Shown here piece after piece: positions 10,276 to 19,768 of a DNA stretch of 64,000 nt. Position 1 is the first letter of the stretch, and each line of letters starts with the position of its first letter. Origin of the DNA: Incurvaria masculella (taxonomy: Eukaryota; Arthropoda; Insecta; Lepidoptera; Incurvariidae); the NCBI GenBank assembly GCA_946894095.1, contig OX335654.1:17369687-17433686 (forward strand), written 5' to 3'. The translations under genes were made by a program, and so were the position numbers. The notes under the pieces were generated by a model. That model searched no databases. It was given only the letters and a program-made list of their open reading frames with translations, and had not been told where the DNA came from.

Positions 10276-10574
10276 CAGTGAAAATGCAGAAAGGTTCTCG
10301 CGGCAAATGTTTTTTTTTAAATAGCCACCAAACGTCAACGAAGCTCTAAATGGGAATTATTGGATGTTTCTCATTAAATCATGCTATTTCGGCTCGAACG
10401 ATCTTGATTAAATTTGGTACATGGATACATTGTCCTGGACCAGTTTGACCCTATTTTGGACCAGTCATGTGGGCTACTTTTTATCCATGAGATAATTTAG
10501 CCGACACTAACCCGAGCGGAGCCGGGTACCGCAGCTAGTACATACATACATATCACATTCCTGGTCATTTATTG

Positions 10575-10702
10575 TGACGCAGCGACATCTAGCATGTACA
10601 TTTTGTGCACATTGTTTTCAGATTTTGAAAATAATCCGAAAAAGTTGTTGCCTGCGGACTTTCTTTTTTAAGCCAGATTTGAACCTTTGGATTCCATTTC
10701 CA
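10575..10702 (-). repeat. Lys-SINE tail fragment
   Basis: In reverse, CAGCGACATCTAGCAT, GTTTTCAGATTTTGAAAATAATCCGAAAAAG and a diverged TTTGAACCTTTGGATTCC match the tail and T-arm of the SINE at 35121-35292. Confidence 0.55.
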
Positions 10703-10734
10703 CTGCTTAATTGCTACATACAAAATATCTTTGT

Positions 10735-10893
10735 TCGGCTCGTGGTGTAGGGGCTAGAGGACTTGCCTTTTATGCGAGAGGTTTGGATTCAAACTTCACC
10801 ACTTTCTGAGTTGAATAAGTGCATTGTGCGTTGCTAATATCATAACGGTAGTTGTGTGGTATTATTCTTTCATGTCAAGATCCATAAAAAAAA
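10735..10893 (+). mobile_element. SINE-T, internally deleted
   Basis: A tRNA-like head (CTCGTGGTGTAGGGGC... GGATTCAAACTTC) jumps directly to the SINE tail TGCTAATATCATAACGG and a short A run at 10888-10893. About 250 bp of the body is missing. Confidence 0.7.
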
Positions 10894-10894
10894 G

Positions 10895-10960
10895 TGTGTT
10901 CACTTACGCCCTTATGAAACTGAATGTAATCAGGTGCTATCACGCGTACATCTCCACAGC
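10895..10960 (+). repeat. X dispersed repeat
   Basis: TTCACTTACGCCCTTATG...CTGAATGTAATCAGGTGCTAT recurs in reverse at 28207-28265 and in part at 16893-16920. Family unknown; it may be the tail of another retroposon. Confidence 0.5.
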
Positions 10961-11167
10961 TCACTGCCTATTTGCGTGCGACGAGTATGCGTTCAAGCTA
11001 CGCTCGATTTTCCCCTGATGTCGGTACTTCACCGAGGCTCGTCTTTATGCTAAGCAGGTGCATCGCTCCCCGCATGGTATGTGTCAAACTACGTAACCGT
11101 GACACGCCAATGTAGAGGAGTGAGGCTGTATCAGTGACGCTGCCGCAGTTGAACACGCGCATCCAAG

Positions 11168-11427
11168 AACCGGCCAAGTGCGAGTCGGACTCGCACATGA
11201 AGGGTTCCGTATCATCGTAAATTAACACAAAAAAAAATCACGTTTTTTGTATGGTGTATAGGTAGCCTATTTGTTGTTATAGCGGCAAAATAAATACACA
11301 CAGTGAACATTTTTAGCTGCCTCCCTATTACGGTTCATGAGATACGGCCCTGTGACAGACGGACGGACTGACAACGGTTGCTTAGTAATAGGGTTCAGTT
11401 GGCACCCTTTAGGTACAGAACCCTTAA
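11168..11427 (-). mobile_element. GTCY-MITE copy 2
   Basis: The full order of landmarks is present in reverse, from CCGGCCAAG and the GTGCGAGTCGGACTCGCAC hairpin to GGGTTC near 11391. The microsatellite is short (GACGGACGGACTGAC), and several positions have decayed (CAGTTGGCACCC at the end). Confidence 0.85.
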
Positions 11428-11669
11428 AAGGAAAATGTGCCACCAAGCGCGCCTACTTCAGACCCGCGGTCGCCAATTTTCTTACATACCGAACGCAAAC
11501 ATAGTCGCAGGCGTTTTGGAGGGTTTGTGTGGACAGGGATTGACTTGGCGAATGCATTTCGAAAATAAATTCGCGGGCGGTGGCCAAGGACAAACAAACA
11601 TATACCTACGATGTTTGAAATCACTTCGGTCCAAGTGGCGTTAGCCTTTCCTAACCGACTGTACCAGGT
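11428..11669. other. Unassigned DNA
   Basis: Short opposing open frames (66 and 88 codons) have no recognised domains. No repeat match. Confidence 0.35.
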
Positions 11670-11777
11670 GTATTCAGAGTGGGCGGACTAACTTTAATCC
11701 GCCGGACTAAATCGGTTTTTGTATGGTTAGTCCGATGCTAATCTCGTACTAAGTTTTGAAAGGTGCTCTCTGAATAC
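11670..11777 (+). mobile_element. V-MITE, complete, 108 bp
   Basis: It begins GTATTCAGAG and ends CTCTGAATAC, a perfect 10-bp terminal inverted repeat. Inside, GGCGGACTAA and TTAGTCCG are a second, imperfect inverted pair. Copies at 1 and 16606 share the left end. Confidence 0.75.
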
Positions 11778-12079
11778 GACTGTATGTACAATAATTCTGC
11801 ACAAATCTCAAAAAGACGTTAGGTCAGGTTAGGATACGTTAGGTTAGGTTACCTACCTAATTAAGGTTATGTGATGTTTAATTTTTTTAAGGGGTTTTTA
11901 CAAAGATTAAAATATCTTTGGATTTAATGTGGCTTACATAGTTTCGAACACGAATTGACCTGATTCTAGAATTTAAAAGGATGCAATCACAGTCTTTGAG
12001 CAGGCTTCCATGATTAGATAATAAGTACAAAGATAGATCTAAAAACTGAATCAAATTTTTAGATAGCGTATACTTCATG
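11778..12079. other. Unassigned DNA with TTAGG-like string
   Basis: GTTAGGTCAGGTTAGG...GTTAGGTTAGG at about 11819-11852 resembles the insect telomere unit TTAGG but is short and irregular. Confidence 0.4.
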
Positions 12080-12260
12080 GTTGTAAAACTTCTCCGCTTG
12101 CATGATAGAGCATAGCCCACCGGTCGGTACAATGGCATTGAGTGGAAGATGGTCGAAGTTGCAATAAAAAATATCCGTGTTTGCGATGAATGTTTATCCG
12201 TGAATGAGATGTAATGGGTTAATATCGCGAAGTTTTGTGTGATGACATTCATTTCCATTT
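12080..12260 (+). mobile_element. SINE body fragment, heavily decayed
   Basis: TCGGTACAATGGCATTG, AAGATGGTCGAAG, GCAATAAAAAATATCCGTG and GGGTTAATATCGC appear in the SINE order. It lacks a head. Confidence 0.5.
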
Positions 12261-12299
12261 CCCTTGAACCAGTTGAATGCAATTCGATTTTTTACGCTG

Positions 12300-12415
12300 G
12301 ACTAGGATATTACCAAACTTGCTGTCACGATATTAGCCCAACTGCATGGAAAACACGGACAGTTATGGCCGCATCGATCATCGTTCATTCAATGCGAAGG
12401 TACCAAACTCCCTTA
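12300..12415 (-). mobile_element. SINE body fragment, reverse orientation
   Basis: ATATTAGCCCAAC, GGAAAACACGGACAGTT and TTCAATGCGAAGGTACCAA are reversed SINE body motifs. It lies tail-to-tail with the fragment at 12080-12260. Confidence 0.55.
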
Positions 12416-12926
12416 TAGGTGCTGGATTTGATGGTGTGCAATCGTTAGCAAGTAATGGTGGTAATATAATGTATATTTTGAAATGACTTGGACGATGTAA
12501 AATGATGCTGAATAAATCTGTATTTTATGAATTTATTTTGATATCTTATGACAATCGATCGCTAACAACAAAAGAGAAAGGATTCAACCACAGATTTTTA
12601 ATAATCTGTGTCATTGAGTTGCCATAGTAGGTTCTCGCCAGGTGCCTAACGTCGAATCCCACATCGAACGACACGCATCAGAAGAAATGTAGTGGGCACA
12701 TTTATATTAATATTGTGTCTAAGTACTTGGGCGTAAATTGTCCACTGGCATGTACGTAATGGTTCCGGCGAGGTGGCCTACAAAAAAGACGAAAGTCGAT
12801 TCCGCGCCGTCTGACTCAACTGGAGACGTCGATCGAGTCACGATACAGAAATGCCGCCTTCTGAAGATGGCAACCTGCGCTTGCGCCGGGGTGCAAGGAC
12901 ACTTGGGTGACTCATGATCGATATAT
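12416..12926. other. Unassigned DNA
   Basis: No repeat, RNA or coding signal was recognised in this 510-bp interval. Confidence 0.35.
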
Positions 12927-13505
12927 CGGAATGTATTGATAGACTAGGAGGTCGCGACAAAAATGGTAACGATAACGTAAATGGCTGAAACTGGGTTCAC
13001 AGGATAAAGACCAACCCTCTGCAGCTAAATGTGTCGGTCTGCCTTAGCCAAGTGGTTGCGTTACGTAGATAAGGCGCCTGAAAAAGTAGTTATAATGACA
13101 AAAATATATATGATAAGGTGAATGGCTGCACATAACGAAGCATGAAAGTATTAGTACATACTTGCTTAGGAATACCAAAACTCAACAAATCTCTGTTTGC
13201 GTTTCGTAGTTATAGGCGATTTAGGTTGCAGATATAACTTTAGGTATATGTAAGTATTTAATTAAAACATCGACTGGTTATTATTGTATAATTAATAGGT
13301 ATCAATGTTTCTAGACAATCCGTTCATTCATCAGCAGGTACATACCAACATCTATTTTATATAGCCAATCTAGATAACGCAACCACTTGGCACAGGCAGA
13401 CCGACACATTTAGCATCAGAGGGTTGGTCTCTAACATGTGAACCCAGATTCAGCCATTTACCTTATCATGACCAAAAATGTCGTGACCTCCCGGAATATG
13501 ATGAG
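12927..13505. mobile_element. FB-3 foldback element, copy 1
   Basis: The left arm (about 12945-13090: GGTCGCGAC, GGCTGAA.CTGGGTTCACAG, GTCGGTCTGCCT, AAGTGGTTGCGTTA) is the reverse of the right arm (about 13370-13500: AACGCAACCACTTGG, GCAGACCGACA, GTGAACCCAGATTCAGCC, GTCGTGACCTCC). A non-coding core of about 250 bp lies between. A second copy lies in opposite core orientation at 37274-37868, showing it transposed or was duplicated as a unit. Confidence 0.8.
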
Positions 13506-13746
13506 TTGTCTAAAGAAAAAGAGAGATTTCTTAAAATTCCGGTCCTATTGGTAGGTTCATTCACTATCATTACTCCCGGGACAACATCGAAAAGTTTTTA
13601 TCGGCCCATGAACGATCACTATGCAAAAATATCGCGTCAATCCGTTTCTTCGTGAAAGAATAACAAAGTAGGAAACATACTTTTGCATTTATAACATTAG
13701 TAGGAACTAGTAGATGTCTAGTACACGCAGTAAGTCCTACGAAAAA

Positions 13747-13773
13747 CGGTCCACTTCTGTGAGAAGTGGACCG
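13747..13773. repeat. Perfect 12-bp hairpin, 3-nt loop
   Basis: CGGTCCACTTCT and AGAAGTGGACCG pair without mismatch around GTG. It stands 16 bp left of the FB-1 copy at 13790. No U tract follows, so it is not a typical Pol III terminator. Confidence 0.85.
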
Positions 13774-13789
13774 CTCTGAGTGGACAGTC

Positions 13790-14127
13790 TGAGTTCTCAC
13801 ATAAATTGGCGTTTACGGCAAACCGATCGACTGGCGTTTTCAAATGTATGGAGAAATTGAAGAGCGCGCGCAGTGGGCGTTAAGCAAACTACCATTTGCG
13901 AGTCCGAGTTTGATTTGACAGCTTACTCAACGTTGCCGTAAATACGTCGACGTTGCCGTTTACGTCGACTCCGAGTTTTCATACAAATCGGAAGTCCGAG
14001 TTTGACGTTGACAGTTCGAAGAAGTAAAACCACAGAAAATCTAGTAAATACTTGTATGCAGTTTGACGTTTTTACGGAACTTCGAAGTTACGTAAACGCC
14101 AATTTAGGTGAGAACTGAGACTACCGG
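13790..14127 (+). mobile_element. FB-1 copy lacking its left arm
   Basis: It starts at GTTCTCACATAAATTGGCG, keeps the core (CGATCGACTGGCGTTTTC, GCGCGCGCAGTGGGCG) and the right arm through GGAACTTCGAAGTTACG to AGGTGAGAACTGAGACTACCGGC. GTTCTCAC at the start and GTGAGAAC at the end are the element's terminal inverted repeat. Confidence 0.8.
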
Positions 14128-14275
14128 CCCGGAAGTCCGAGTTTGACGTTGACAGCTCGAAGAAGTAAAACCACAGAATATCTAGTAAATACTTGCATGG
14201 AGTTTGACGTTCTTACGGAACTTCGAAGTTACGTAAACGCCAATTTTGGTGAGAACTGAGACTACCGGCGCAGGT
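14128..14275 (+). repeat. Tandem duplicate of the FB-1 right end
   Basis: The last ~145 bp of the preceding element are repeated head-to-tail (from GGAAGTCCGAGTTTGACG to GAGAACTGAGACTACCGGC) with few differences. The duplicated CTGAGACTACCGGC shows that flanking host DNA was included, so this was a genomic tandem duplication, not a new insertion. Confidence 0.8.
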
Positions 14276-14712
14276 AATTTAACATGATGGTAAGCAGCCT
14301 TGATCGATTTACGATGGGAAGAATCAAGCAATGCGGAGATGCATCAAAATTGAGTAAGAAGTTCTCAAGTTATTAGCGGACAGACAGACAGAAAGAAAGA
14401 TGGGCAGACACCAGACTTAAAATTTTAATAAAAGGTGATGATGTATACAGGGTAACATTTTTACTACGACCTTGCATTTTCAAAGATCTTCAAATCCATT
14501 ATCCTTGCACATTGTTACACCTTATTTTATTCTTTCGTCTAATACGAGTCAACGTTCTTAAAGTTTTTGTACAAACTGAAATTGTACTTACTCCACTTTA
14601 CACAAACGAAAACAGGATAACAGTTTTCTATAGTTTTGGTTTTATTTGGAAAGCTCGCATTTGCTAAACAAAGCAACTTCTCTGGTCTCTGTATTTATGT
14701 CTACTTATAATA
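14276..14712. other. Unassigned DNA
   Basis: No repeat or coding signal, apart from purine-rich GACAGACAGAAAGAAAGA near 14384. Confidence 0.35.
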
Positions 14713-14996
14713 AAACCGGCCAAGTGCGAGTCGGACTCGCACACGAAGGGTTCCGTACCATCAACACCAAAAAATCACGTTTTTTTGTAACATTAAAGGG
14801 TTTTTTGTAACATTACCTATTTGTTGTTAAAGCGGCAAAATAAATACACACTCTGTAAAAATTTCAGCTGCCTACCTATTACGGTTCATGAGATACAGCC
14901 CTGTGACGGACGGACGGACGGACGAACGGACGGACGGATAACGGAGGCTTAGTAATAGGGTTCCGTTTTTACCCTTTGGGTACGGAACCCTAAAAA
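14713..14996 (-). mobile_element. GTCY-MITE copy 3
   Basis: Complete in reverse, with an intact hairpin and (GACG)n at about 14908-14938. TTTTTTGTAACATTA is locally duplicated at 14777-14815, where the usual CCCC block is lost. Confidence 0.9.
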
Positions 14997-15109
14997 TATT
15001 GAGTATTGAATAGAACATTTTCATTAATGTATAGAAAAGGATGGCTATATTATCTCTTTCATCCACGGTGCCCAACAGTACTTTTCTGAACGTTATTTAA
15101 TATTTTGAA

Positions 15110-15310
15110 CAACTCGACTCGTTTACGTTCCGAGTAGCGCACGCGCGCCGTCCGGTCCGGTTCGCGACGCGTTGCGCAACGCGTCGTTACACTGGCCGAG
15201 ATTCGGGACTTTTGACGTCACGCGCGTCGCGTCGGGCGAAAGGTGTGACGCAGTGACGTCTTGGGTCAGCTCCGTGATGCGTCCCACTTTTCCTTATATC
15301 GCTGTGACGG
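15110..15310. promoter_or_regulatory. CpG-rich block with CRE and 22-bp palindrome
   Basis: A CG-dense stretch contains the perfect palindrome CGACGCGTTGC/GCAACGCGTCG at 15165-15186, a consensus CRE (TGACGTCA) at 15213-15220 and a CRE half site (GTGACGTC) near 15253. This combination is typical of regulatory DNA. No transcript start or coding exon can be shown. The 103-codon plus frame that crosses it has no recognised domain. Confidence 0.4.
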
Positions 15311-15930
15311 ATAACGATTCCCTTGCGGTAACGGTGTTCATTTCTAATCGGATTGCGAGTTTTATAATCCGCTGTCACTGCGACCTCAATTTGATTTCAA
15401 TGAAAAAAATCAAAACGTGCGGACGTAGCTCTCAGCTGGTTTATTTAATATGCAAAATTTCAGAAAAATATTTCTTAATTTGACTGTGGAAACAGGCGCG
15501 AGACATTGAATGGAGCACCTCATTATCTTCTTAACTTGCGAACACGCGCACACTATAAATATAAATTCGTTGTGAGTGTAAAATATATAAATTTTACAAA
15601 AAAACCCATAGTTGACATGTCAAAAAAATTAAGTTAGTATTACGTAATATTTATTGACATGAAAAGACTTTCAAATCGGTCAATGACCGCGGAACAACCC
15701 TCTAGGTTGTTTGCTAAAACCGGATGCCAACAAAAAAAAGGAATTGCGTCAATGTGCAAAATACATAGAAATATATTTTACATTAGGTAGTCTACCACAC
15801 GAACGTAAAATCCAGAAGGACCTAGGCCAAAACAAGAAAAAAACGATACGTTTTTGTATTTTTCCGTGAAGACTAGTACAAGCCACATCCGTCCTAGACA
15901 GATAATAAAATATTAGTACTTACAAAAAGA
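15311..15930. other. Unassigned AT-rich DNA
   Basis: No repeat or gene recognised between the CpG block and the next GTCY-MITE. Confidence 0.35.
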
Positions 15931-16246
15931 AAACCGGCCAAGTGCGAGTCGGACTCGCACACGAAGGGTTCCGTACCATCGCACAAGATTTACAAAAAAA
16001 AACACGTTATTTGTATGGGGCCCCCCTTTAATTATTGTTATTTTATTATGTTACCTATTTGTTGTTATAGCGGCAAAATAAATACATAATCTGTGAAAAT
16101 TTCAACTTCCTACCTGTTACGGTTCATGAGATACAGCCCTGTGACAGACGGACAGACGGACGGACGGACGGACGGACGGACGGACGGACAGCGGAGGCTT
16201 AGTAATAGGGTTCCGTTTTCACCCTTTGGGTACGGAACCCTAAAAA
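15931..16246 (-). mobile_element. GTCY-MITE copy 4, left member of a tandem pair
   Basis: Complete reverse copy with a long (GACG)n array of about ten units at 16144-16190. The next copy starts directly at its end in the same orientation. Confidence 0.9.
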
Positions 16247-16550
16247 CTGTCCAAGTGCGAGTCGGACTCGCACATGAAAGGTTCCGTAACATCGTGCAAG
16301 ATTAACACAAAAAAATCACGTTTTTTGTATGGGGCCCCTTTATTTTTTATTATTTTTTAATCGAACCTATTGGTTGTTATAGCGGCAAAATAAATACAAA
16401 ATCTGTGAAAATTTCAGCTGCCTAACTATTACGGTTCATGAGATGCAGCCCTGTGACAGACGGACGGACGGACGGACGGATGGATGGACGGACGGACAGC
16501 GGAGGCTTAGTAATAGGGTTCCGTTTTCACCCTTTGGGTACGAAACCCTA
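16247..16550 (-). mobile_element. GTCY-MITE copy 5, right member of a tandem pair
   Basis: Directly abuts copy 4 at AAAACTGTCCAAGTGC. The hairpin is intact and the microsatellite contains two GATG variant units (16479-16486). The two copies differ throughout, so this is a second insertion or an old duplication. Confidence 0.9.
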
Positions 16551-16605
16551 ATAAATATGTAGATTTATGGTCTAGCTATAATTTAAAGTTGTAACTGTAA
16601 CAGTA

Positions 16606-16700
16606 GTATTCAGAGTGGGCGGAGTAACTTTAATACGGGGATTATCGCCGGTCTAAATAGCATTTGTAAGGTTAGTCCGCTGCTAGTCCGCTTTCTAAAT
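16606..16700 (+). mobile_element. V-MITE, right end decayed
   Basis: The left terminus GTATTCAGAGTGGGCGGA is intact, followed by a diverged interior with TTAGTCCGCTGCTAGTCCG. The right terminal repeat is not found. Confidence 0.6.
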
Positions 16701-17112
16701 TTTTACGATTCACTTAATATAACAAGACTTTAAATCTCTGGTGCTTTGTGTTTTCAAATTAGACAAATATTCATAAACTATCATCAAGTTTAAAAAAGAA
16801 CATGATCGCAAGATATTTACCGTTATAGGTTTCAAAATAACAATACAATTTCAAAATAAGTAGTGGTTATTTAAAAAAAAAAGTAAAATTTGGTTTCACT
16901 CACGCCATCAGGTGCTAAATACCCATAAATAAATGCTTGGTGATGAAGTCGGCATGCTCGAGAGATGCTGCCTTTGATGAGATGATGCCGTGGCTTCAAA
17001 TTGGTGTGCTAAATATCCCTAAGAGCCACATATATCAAAAGGGCGTTTCATGACAACAGTTCCTCTAAAAAAAGAGACAGGAATTAAGCATTTTCATAAA
17101 ACTTCGGTTGTC
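16701..17112. other. Unassigned AT-rich DNA
   Basis: Contains a weak X-repeat trace (TTTCACTCACGCC...CAGGTGCTAAAT) near 16893-16920; otherwise nothing recognised. Confidence 0.35.
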
Positions 17113-17300
17113 TGCTAATACTGTCATAATATTTAGCAGCCTACACCACACCACATGGGAACTTGTTGCCATATCAGGACCTTTCTTAAATTGCACGGCT
17201 GCATTGACTCGATCGGCCAATTTTCAATGGTGTTTCGGCCATTTTTCGTGAAATGAAACTTGGGCAGAAATAACCCTTCTGCCTAGCAAGTACAACTGCT
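17113..17300 (-). mobile_element. SINE body fragment (5S-head type)
   Basis: CACCACACCACATGGGAAC, TATCAGGACC, TTGCACGGCTGCATTGA and a diverged remainder are reversed SINE-5S body motifs. Confidence 0.6.
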
Positions 17301-17429
17301 CTTGTTTGTTTAGTATTTATAATAATTTGTGTCACACGCAGACAAACCGTAAGGTTTCGCGTGTACAGTTTAATGTATGTACATATTCGTAATATTAAAA
17401 ATATGTTGAATTAATGCCACTACGTGGCA

Positions 17430-17522
17430 TGCTTCTTTACCGAGTTGATAGAATCAGCGGAACTTTGTGACGTAACTTAGTGTAGTCTGACTATCAAAAT
17501 CTTAAATAAATGAAATGAAATT
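17430..17522 (+). mobile_element. LINE-P 3' terminus fragment
   Basis: GTGACGTAACTTAGTGTAGT...CTTAAATAAATGAAATGAAAT is the 3' end of a repeat also found at 43405, 49834 and 57636, each ending in an A-rich AAATGAAATG tail. That pattern fits a 5'-truncated non-LTR retrotransposon; no coding part is present. Confidence 0.55.
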
Positions 17523-17569
17523 AAATGTAAATATAAAATCTATTTGTTTTTTATCTGACAGTATACAAA

Positions 17570-17592
17570 CTAACAAACAAACAAACAAAGAT
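17570..17592 (+). repeat. (CAAA)n microsatellite
   Basis: Four to five CAAA units within AT-rich DNA. Confidence 0.7.
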
Positions 17593-17821
17593 GATTTATT
17601 ATTAAAAGTCGAGCAGCACATTTAATTTCCTAACTAATTATTTAGACTATTGGAGCTTCTGTATTCCTGCTGCCTATGCTAGGATTCCCTCTGTTAGGGA
17701 AGCAGGGTCTTTCCCAGCAGAAGTAAATCGCACGTAATGATATCATACTCAAACACTACAGCCCGGAACTGAAAGTTCTAAGAAAGGTGATCTGCGATAC
17801 AGCACACAATACACTTTAAAC

Positions 17822-18892
17822 CAGTGGTTCTTAACCTTTTTGTCATGAGGGACCATTTGAGAACATTTTTGCCTTTTCATGGACAACATTTAAGAGGTAA
17901 ATACAGTTAATGTATGAATAAAGCGTTGATCTATCTATATGTTACGGTTAAAGCCGGAAATCTTTTTTGCCTTTAAGGTAACTAAAATTTTCAAGCTATA
18001 CCTGTGTCGAGGGCATTAATTAAGAATTTATGGTAAAAAAATATAACCCTAACCTTTTTTTTCATGCAAAAAAAAAATCCCGCTCATCTCCCCATACAAA
18101 AGGGGAAAGAAGATCACGCCCATATTTCTTGTCAGAGATCCAAAATTTTCCTCAAAATAGCTTTATTTGATCGAACTAGATGTCTGATGACCATTGGCAT
18201 TGTAAGATTGTGTTTGGTTTCTAAGTTATAAGGTCCGAAAGTTCGAATTTTTCGCGCGTTTTATATAATAACTTTGGAGGTGGATTACGCAATGATAAAG
18301 TAAGAACATCTTAAAAAAATTAGTCATCAGACATAGATTATTTAATCAAGATGAATAATCTATTTGGTTTTTGTTAGATTTTTGACTACAGCGGTCGTGG
18401 TTTACTTTTAGCTATAAGTCGTTTTGAAATTAAAATTTTCGTAAATCTTACCAAATCATACACTATGCACATTGTCTTTTTTGTGGACATGTTGCATCTT
18501 CCTCATCACGGAGCCTGTCTTATTCTTTGAAACAGAGAAGGTCCCAGAGCGCAACAGCACGGTTTTGTACCGTGCCCGCGAATGAGTTAGGCCCGCCGGG
18601 TTGGGCCACCTTAATATCAACTCTTCGTTATTGCACTCAGGGCTATAAGCGCAGAAATCGAAAAAGCTTCACAAGGAAAAACAATATTTCGGACTTTAAC
18701 CAACATTTTTAATTAACAACTTTAACCGTAATATATATAAAACATGCATAGTATTTTTTTAAGAATATTTTCCTTTACAGAGATAAGTATGTATATTATT
18801 TTAATCACTAATTTTTGTAATGGCTTCGCGGACCACTTTGGGTACTTTCAGGGACCACCAGTAGTCCGCGGACCACCGGTTAGGAACCACTG
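17822..18892 (+). mobile_element. hAT-type non-autonomous transposon, carrying a TTAA-MITE
   Basis: Terminal inverted repeats CAGTGGTTCTTAACC and GGTTAGGAACCACTG are classic hAT ends. They are flanked by a perfect 8-bp target duplication, CTTTAAAC, at 17814-17821 and 18893-18900. There is no transposase. The interior includes ATGAGGGACCATTTGAG and GCGGACCACTTTGGG; a 533-bp TTAA-MITE is nested at 18078-18610, so the original element was about 540 bp. Confidence 0.93.
18078..18610 (-). mobile_element. TTAA-MITE copy 2, nested in the hAT element
   Basis: Opposite orientation to copy 1. The right end GGGTTGGGCCACC is intact and followed by TTAA (18611-18614). The left terminal repeat is missing: sequence begins at CCCGCTCATCTCCC after an A tract. 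Confidence 0.85.
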
Positions 18893-18900
18893 CTTTAAAC

Positions 18901-19117
18901 AGAACAACCTACGCAAAGGACATCTTGCGGTTTGGTCTATGAGAAGAGTCAAGATTGGTTATTCCAAAATAATATAAGAAGCTTGTCATACGTCAATTGG
19001 CGCATCATAACAAGATGGATGTTGACATGATGAGTGACAGAACTTAGATATAACAATATATGTAGCAGGGCTTATGGAACTTGTGAGCGCCCACTGGATT
19101 TCTTCGCAATTCAAAGC
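18901..19117. other. Unassigned DNA
   Basis: No repeat or coding signal recognised. Confidence 0.3.
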
Positions 19118-19391
19118 AATCGCAAAACACGGACAATTTTACATTACCGCTTCGACCATCTCTTCATCCAATGGGATGGTACCAACCCGGGCGGGTTTAA
19201 ACCCTACCACCTATTAGGGGAGATGATCTACAGTTTTACATGGAATCCGAACCATGCAGCAGCTCGCATTCGTGGCGACATGCATTTATCCAACTCAGAA
19301 AGAGAAAGAAAGTGGTGCATGTCGGGGCGCGGAATTGAACCCAGACCTCTGGTATGCTAGGCCAGTTCCCGCGCGACTGGGCTACGAGCCG
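19118..19391 (-). mobile_element. SINE-T, 3' truncated
   Basis: From the tRNA-like head at the right (CTACGAGCC; B box as GGGTTCAATTCC on minus) to ACACGGACAATTTTACATT at the left. The tail and poly(A) are missing. The head contains an extra GGGGCGCG relative to other copies. Confidence 0.8.
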
Positions 19392-19690
19392 CGAGCGGGC
19401 GTGTTATTCAAACGGTCAATAAAAAATAATCTGAATCTCGACGAAAGCGCCATCTACTGGGTCCGAATTTCGCTAAGAGCCATTCAGCTGAACCATAAGT
19501 AAATAAGTACAAAAAAAACCATCAAAATCGGTCAAAAAAGTATTCGGAGCATAAGAATTACGAAGTCACGCAAAACGGAATTTTATATGCAGGGTGTTAA
19601 CGGAGGTATTGCCCAAACGTTAACCAGGTATTCCTTGATATATTTGGAGCAAAAAAGGTAGAAAACATTTTAAGGGATGTGATATGTATG
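19392..19690. other. Unassigned DNA
   Basis: The phrase ATCAAAATCGGTCAAAAAAGT near 19521 has the style of lepidopteran repeats, but no second copy is in the window. Confidence 0.35.
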
Positions 19691-19730
19691 TATGTGAATC
19701 GACCGTGAAGCAAGGACACATTAATTGAAG
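19691..19730 (+). repeat. Y element left arm
   Basis: TCGACCGTGAAGCAAGGACA and CATTAATTGAAG match the left arm at 1985. The inverted partner arm is not found downstream. Confidence 0.5.
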
Positions 19731-19742
19731 AAATAAATTATG

Positions 19743-19768
19743 GGCCGGTGGCGAAATTGGTAGACGCA
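19743..19768 (+). other. 5' part of a bacterial-type tRNA-Leu-like sequence
   Basis: GTGGCGAAATTGGTAGACGC (followed by A) matches the acceptor-proximal and D-arm segment, including the A box, typical of bacterial and plastid tRNA-Leu genes, as I know them. Downstream there is no anticodon arm, long variable arm or T arm in register, so it is a fragment and not a working tRNA. It could be a SINE head, an organelle or bacterial insertion remnant, or chance. Confidence 0.4.

Larger units (their letters stand above)
9383..10538 (+). mobile_element. Helitron-like non-autonomous element
   Basis: The 5' end reads A|TCTAATCTAATAAATATTATAA and the 3' end ...CCGAGCGGAGCC...CCGCAG CTAG|T, fitting the Helitron rules (5'-TC, 3'-CTRR, insertion between A and T). 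A short GCGG/CCGC hairpin lies before CTAG at 10535-10538. Phrases such as TGTTTGTTACTCTTTCACG and AACACATAGGCTAC are, from memory, common in lepidopteran Helitron-type elements. The exact 5' base is uncertain (9383 or 9388). There is no Rep/helicase coding sequence. Confidence 0.7.
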
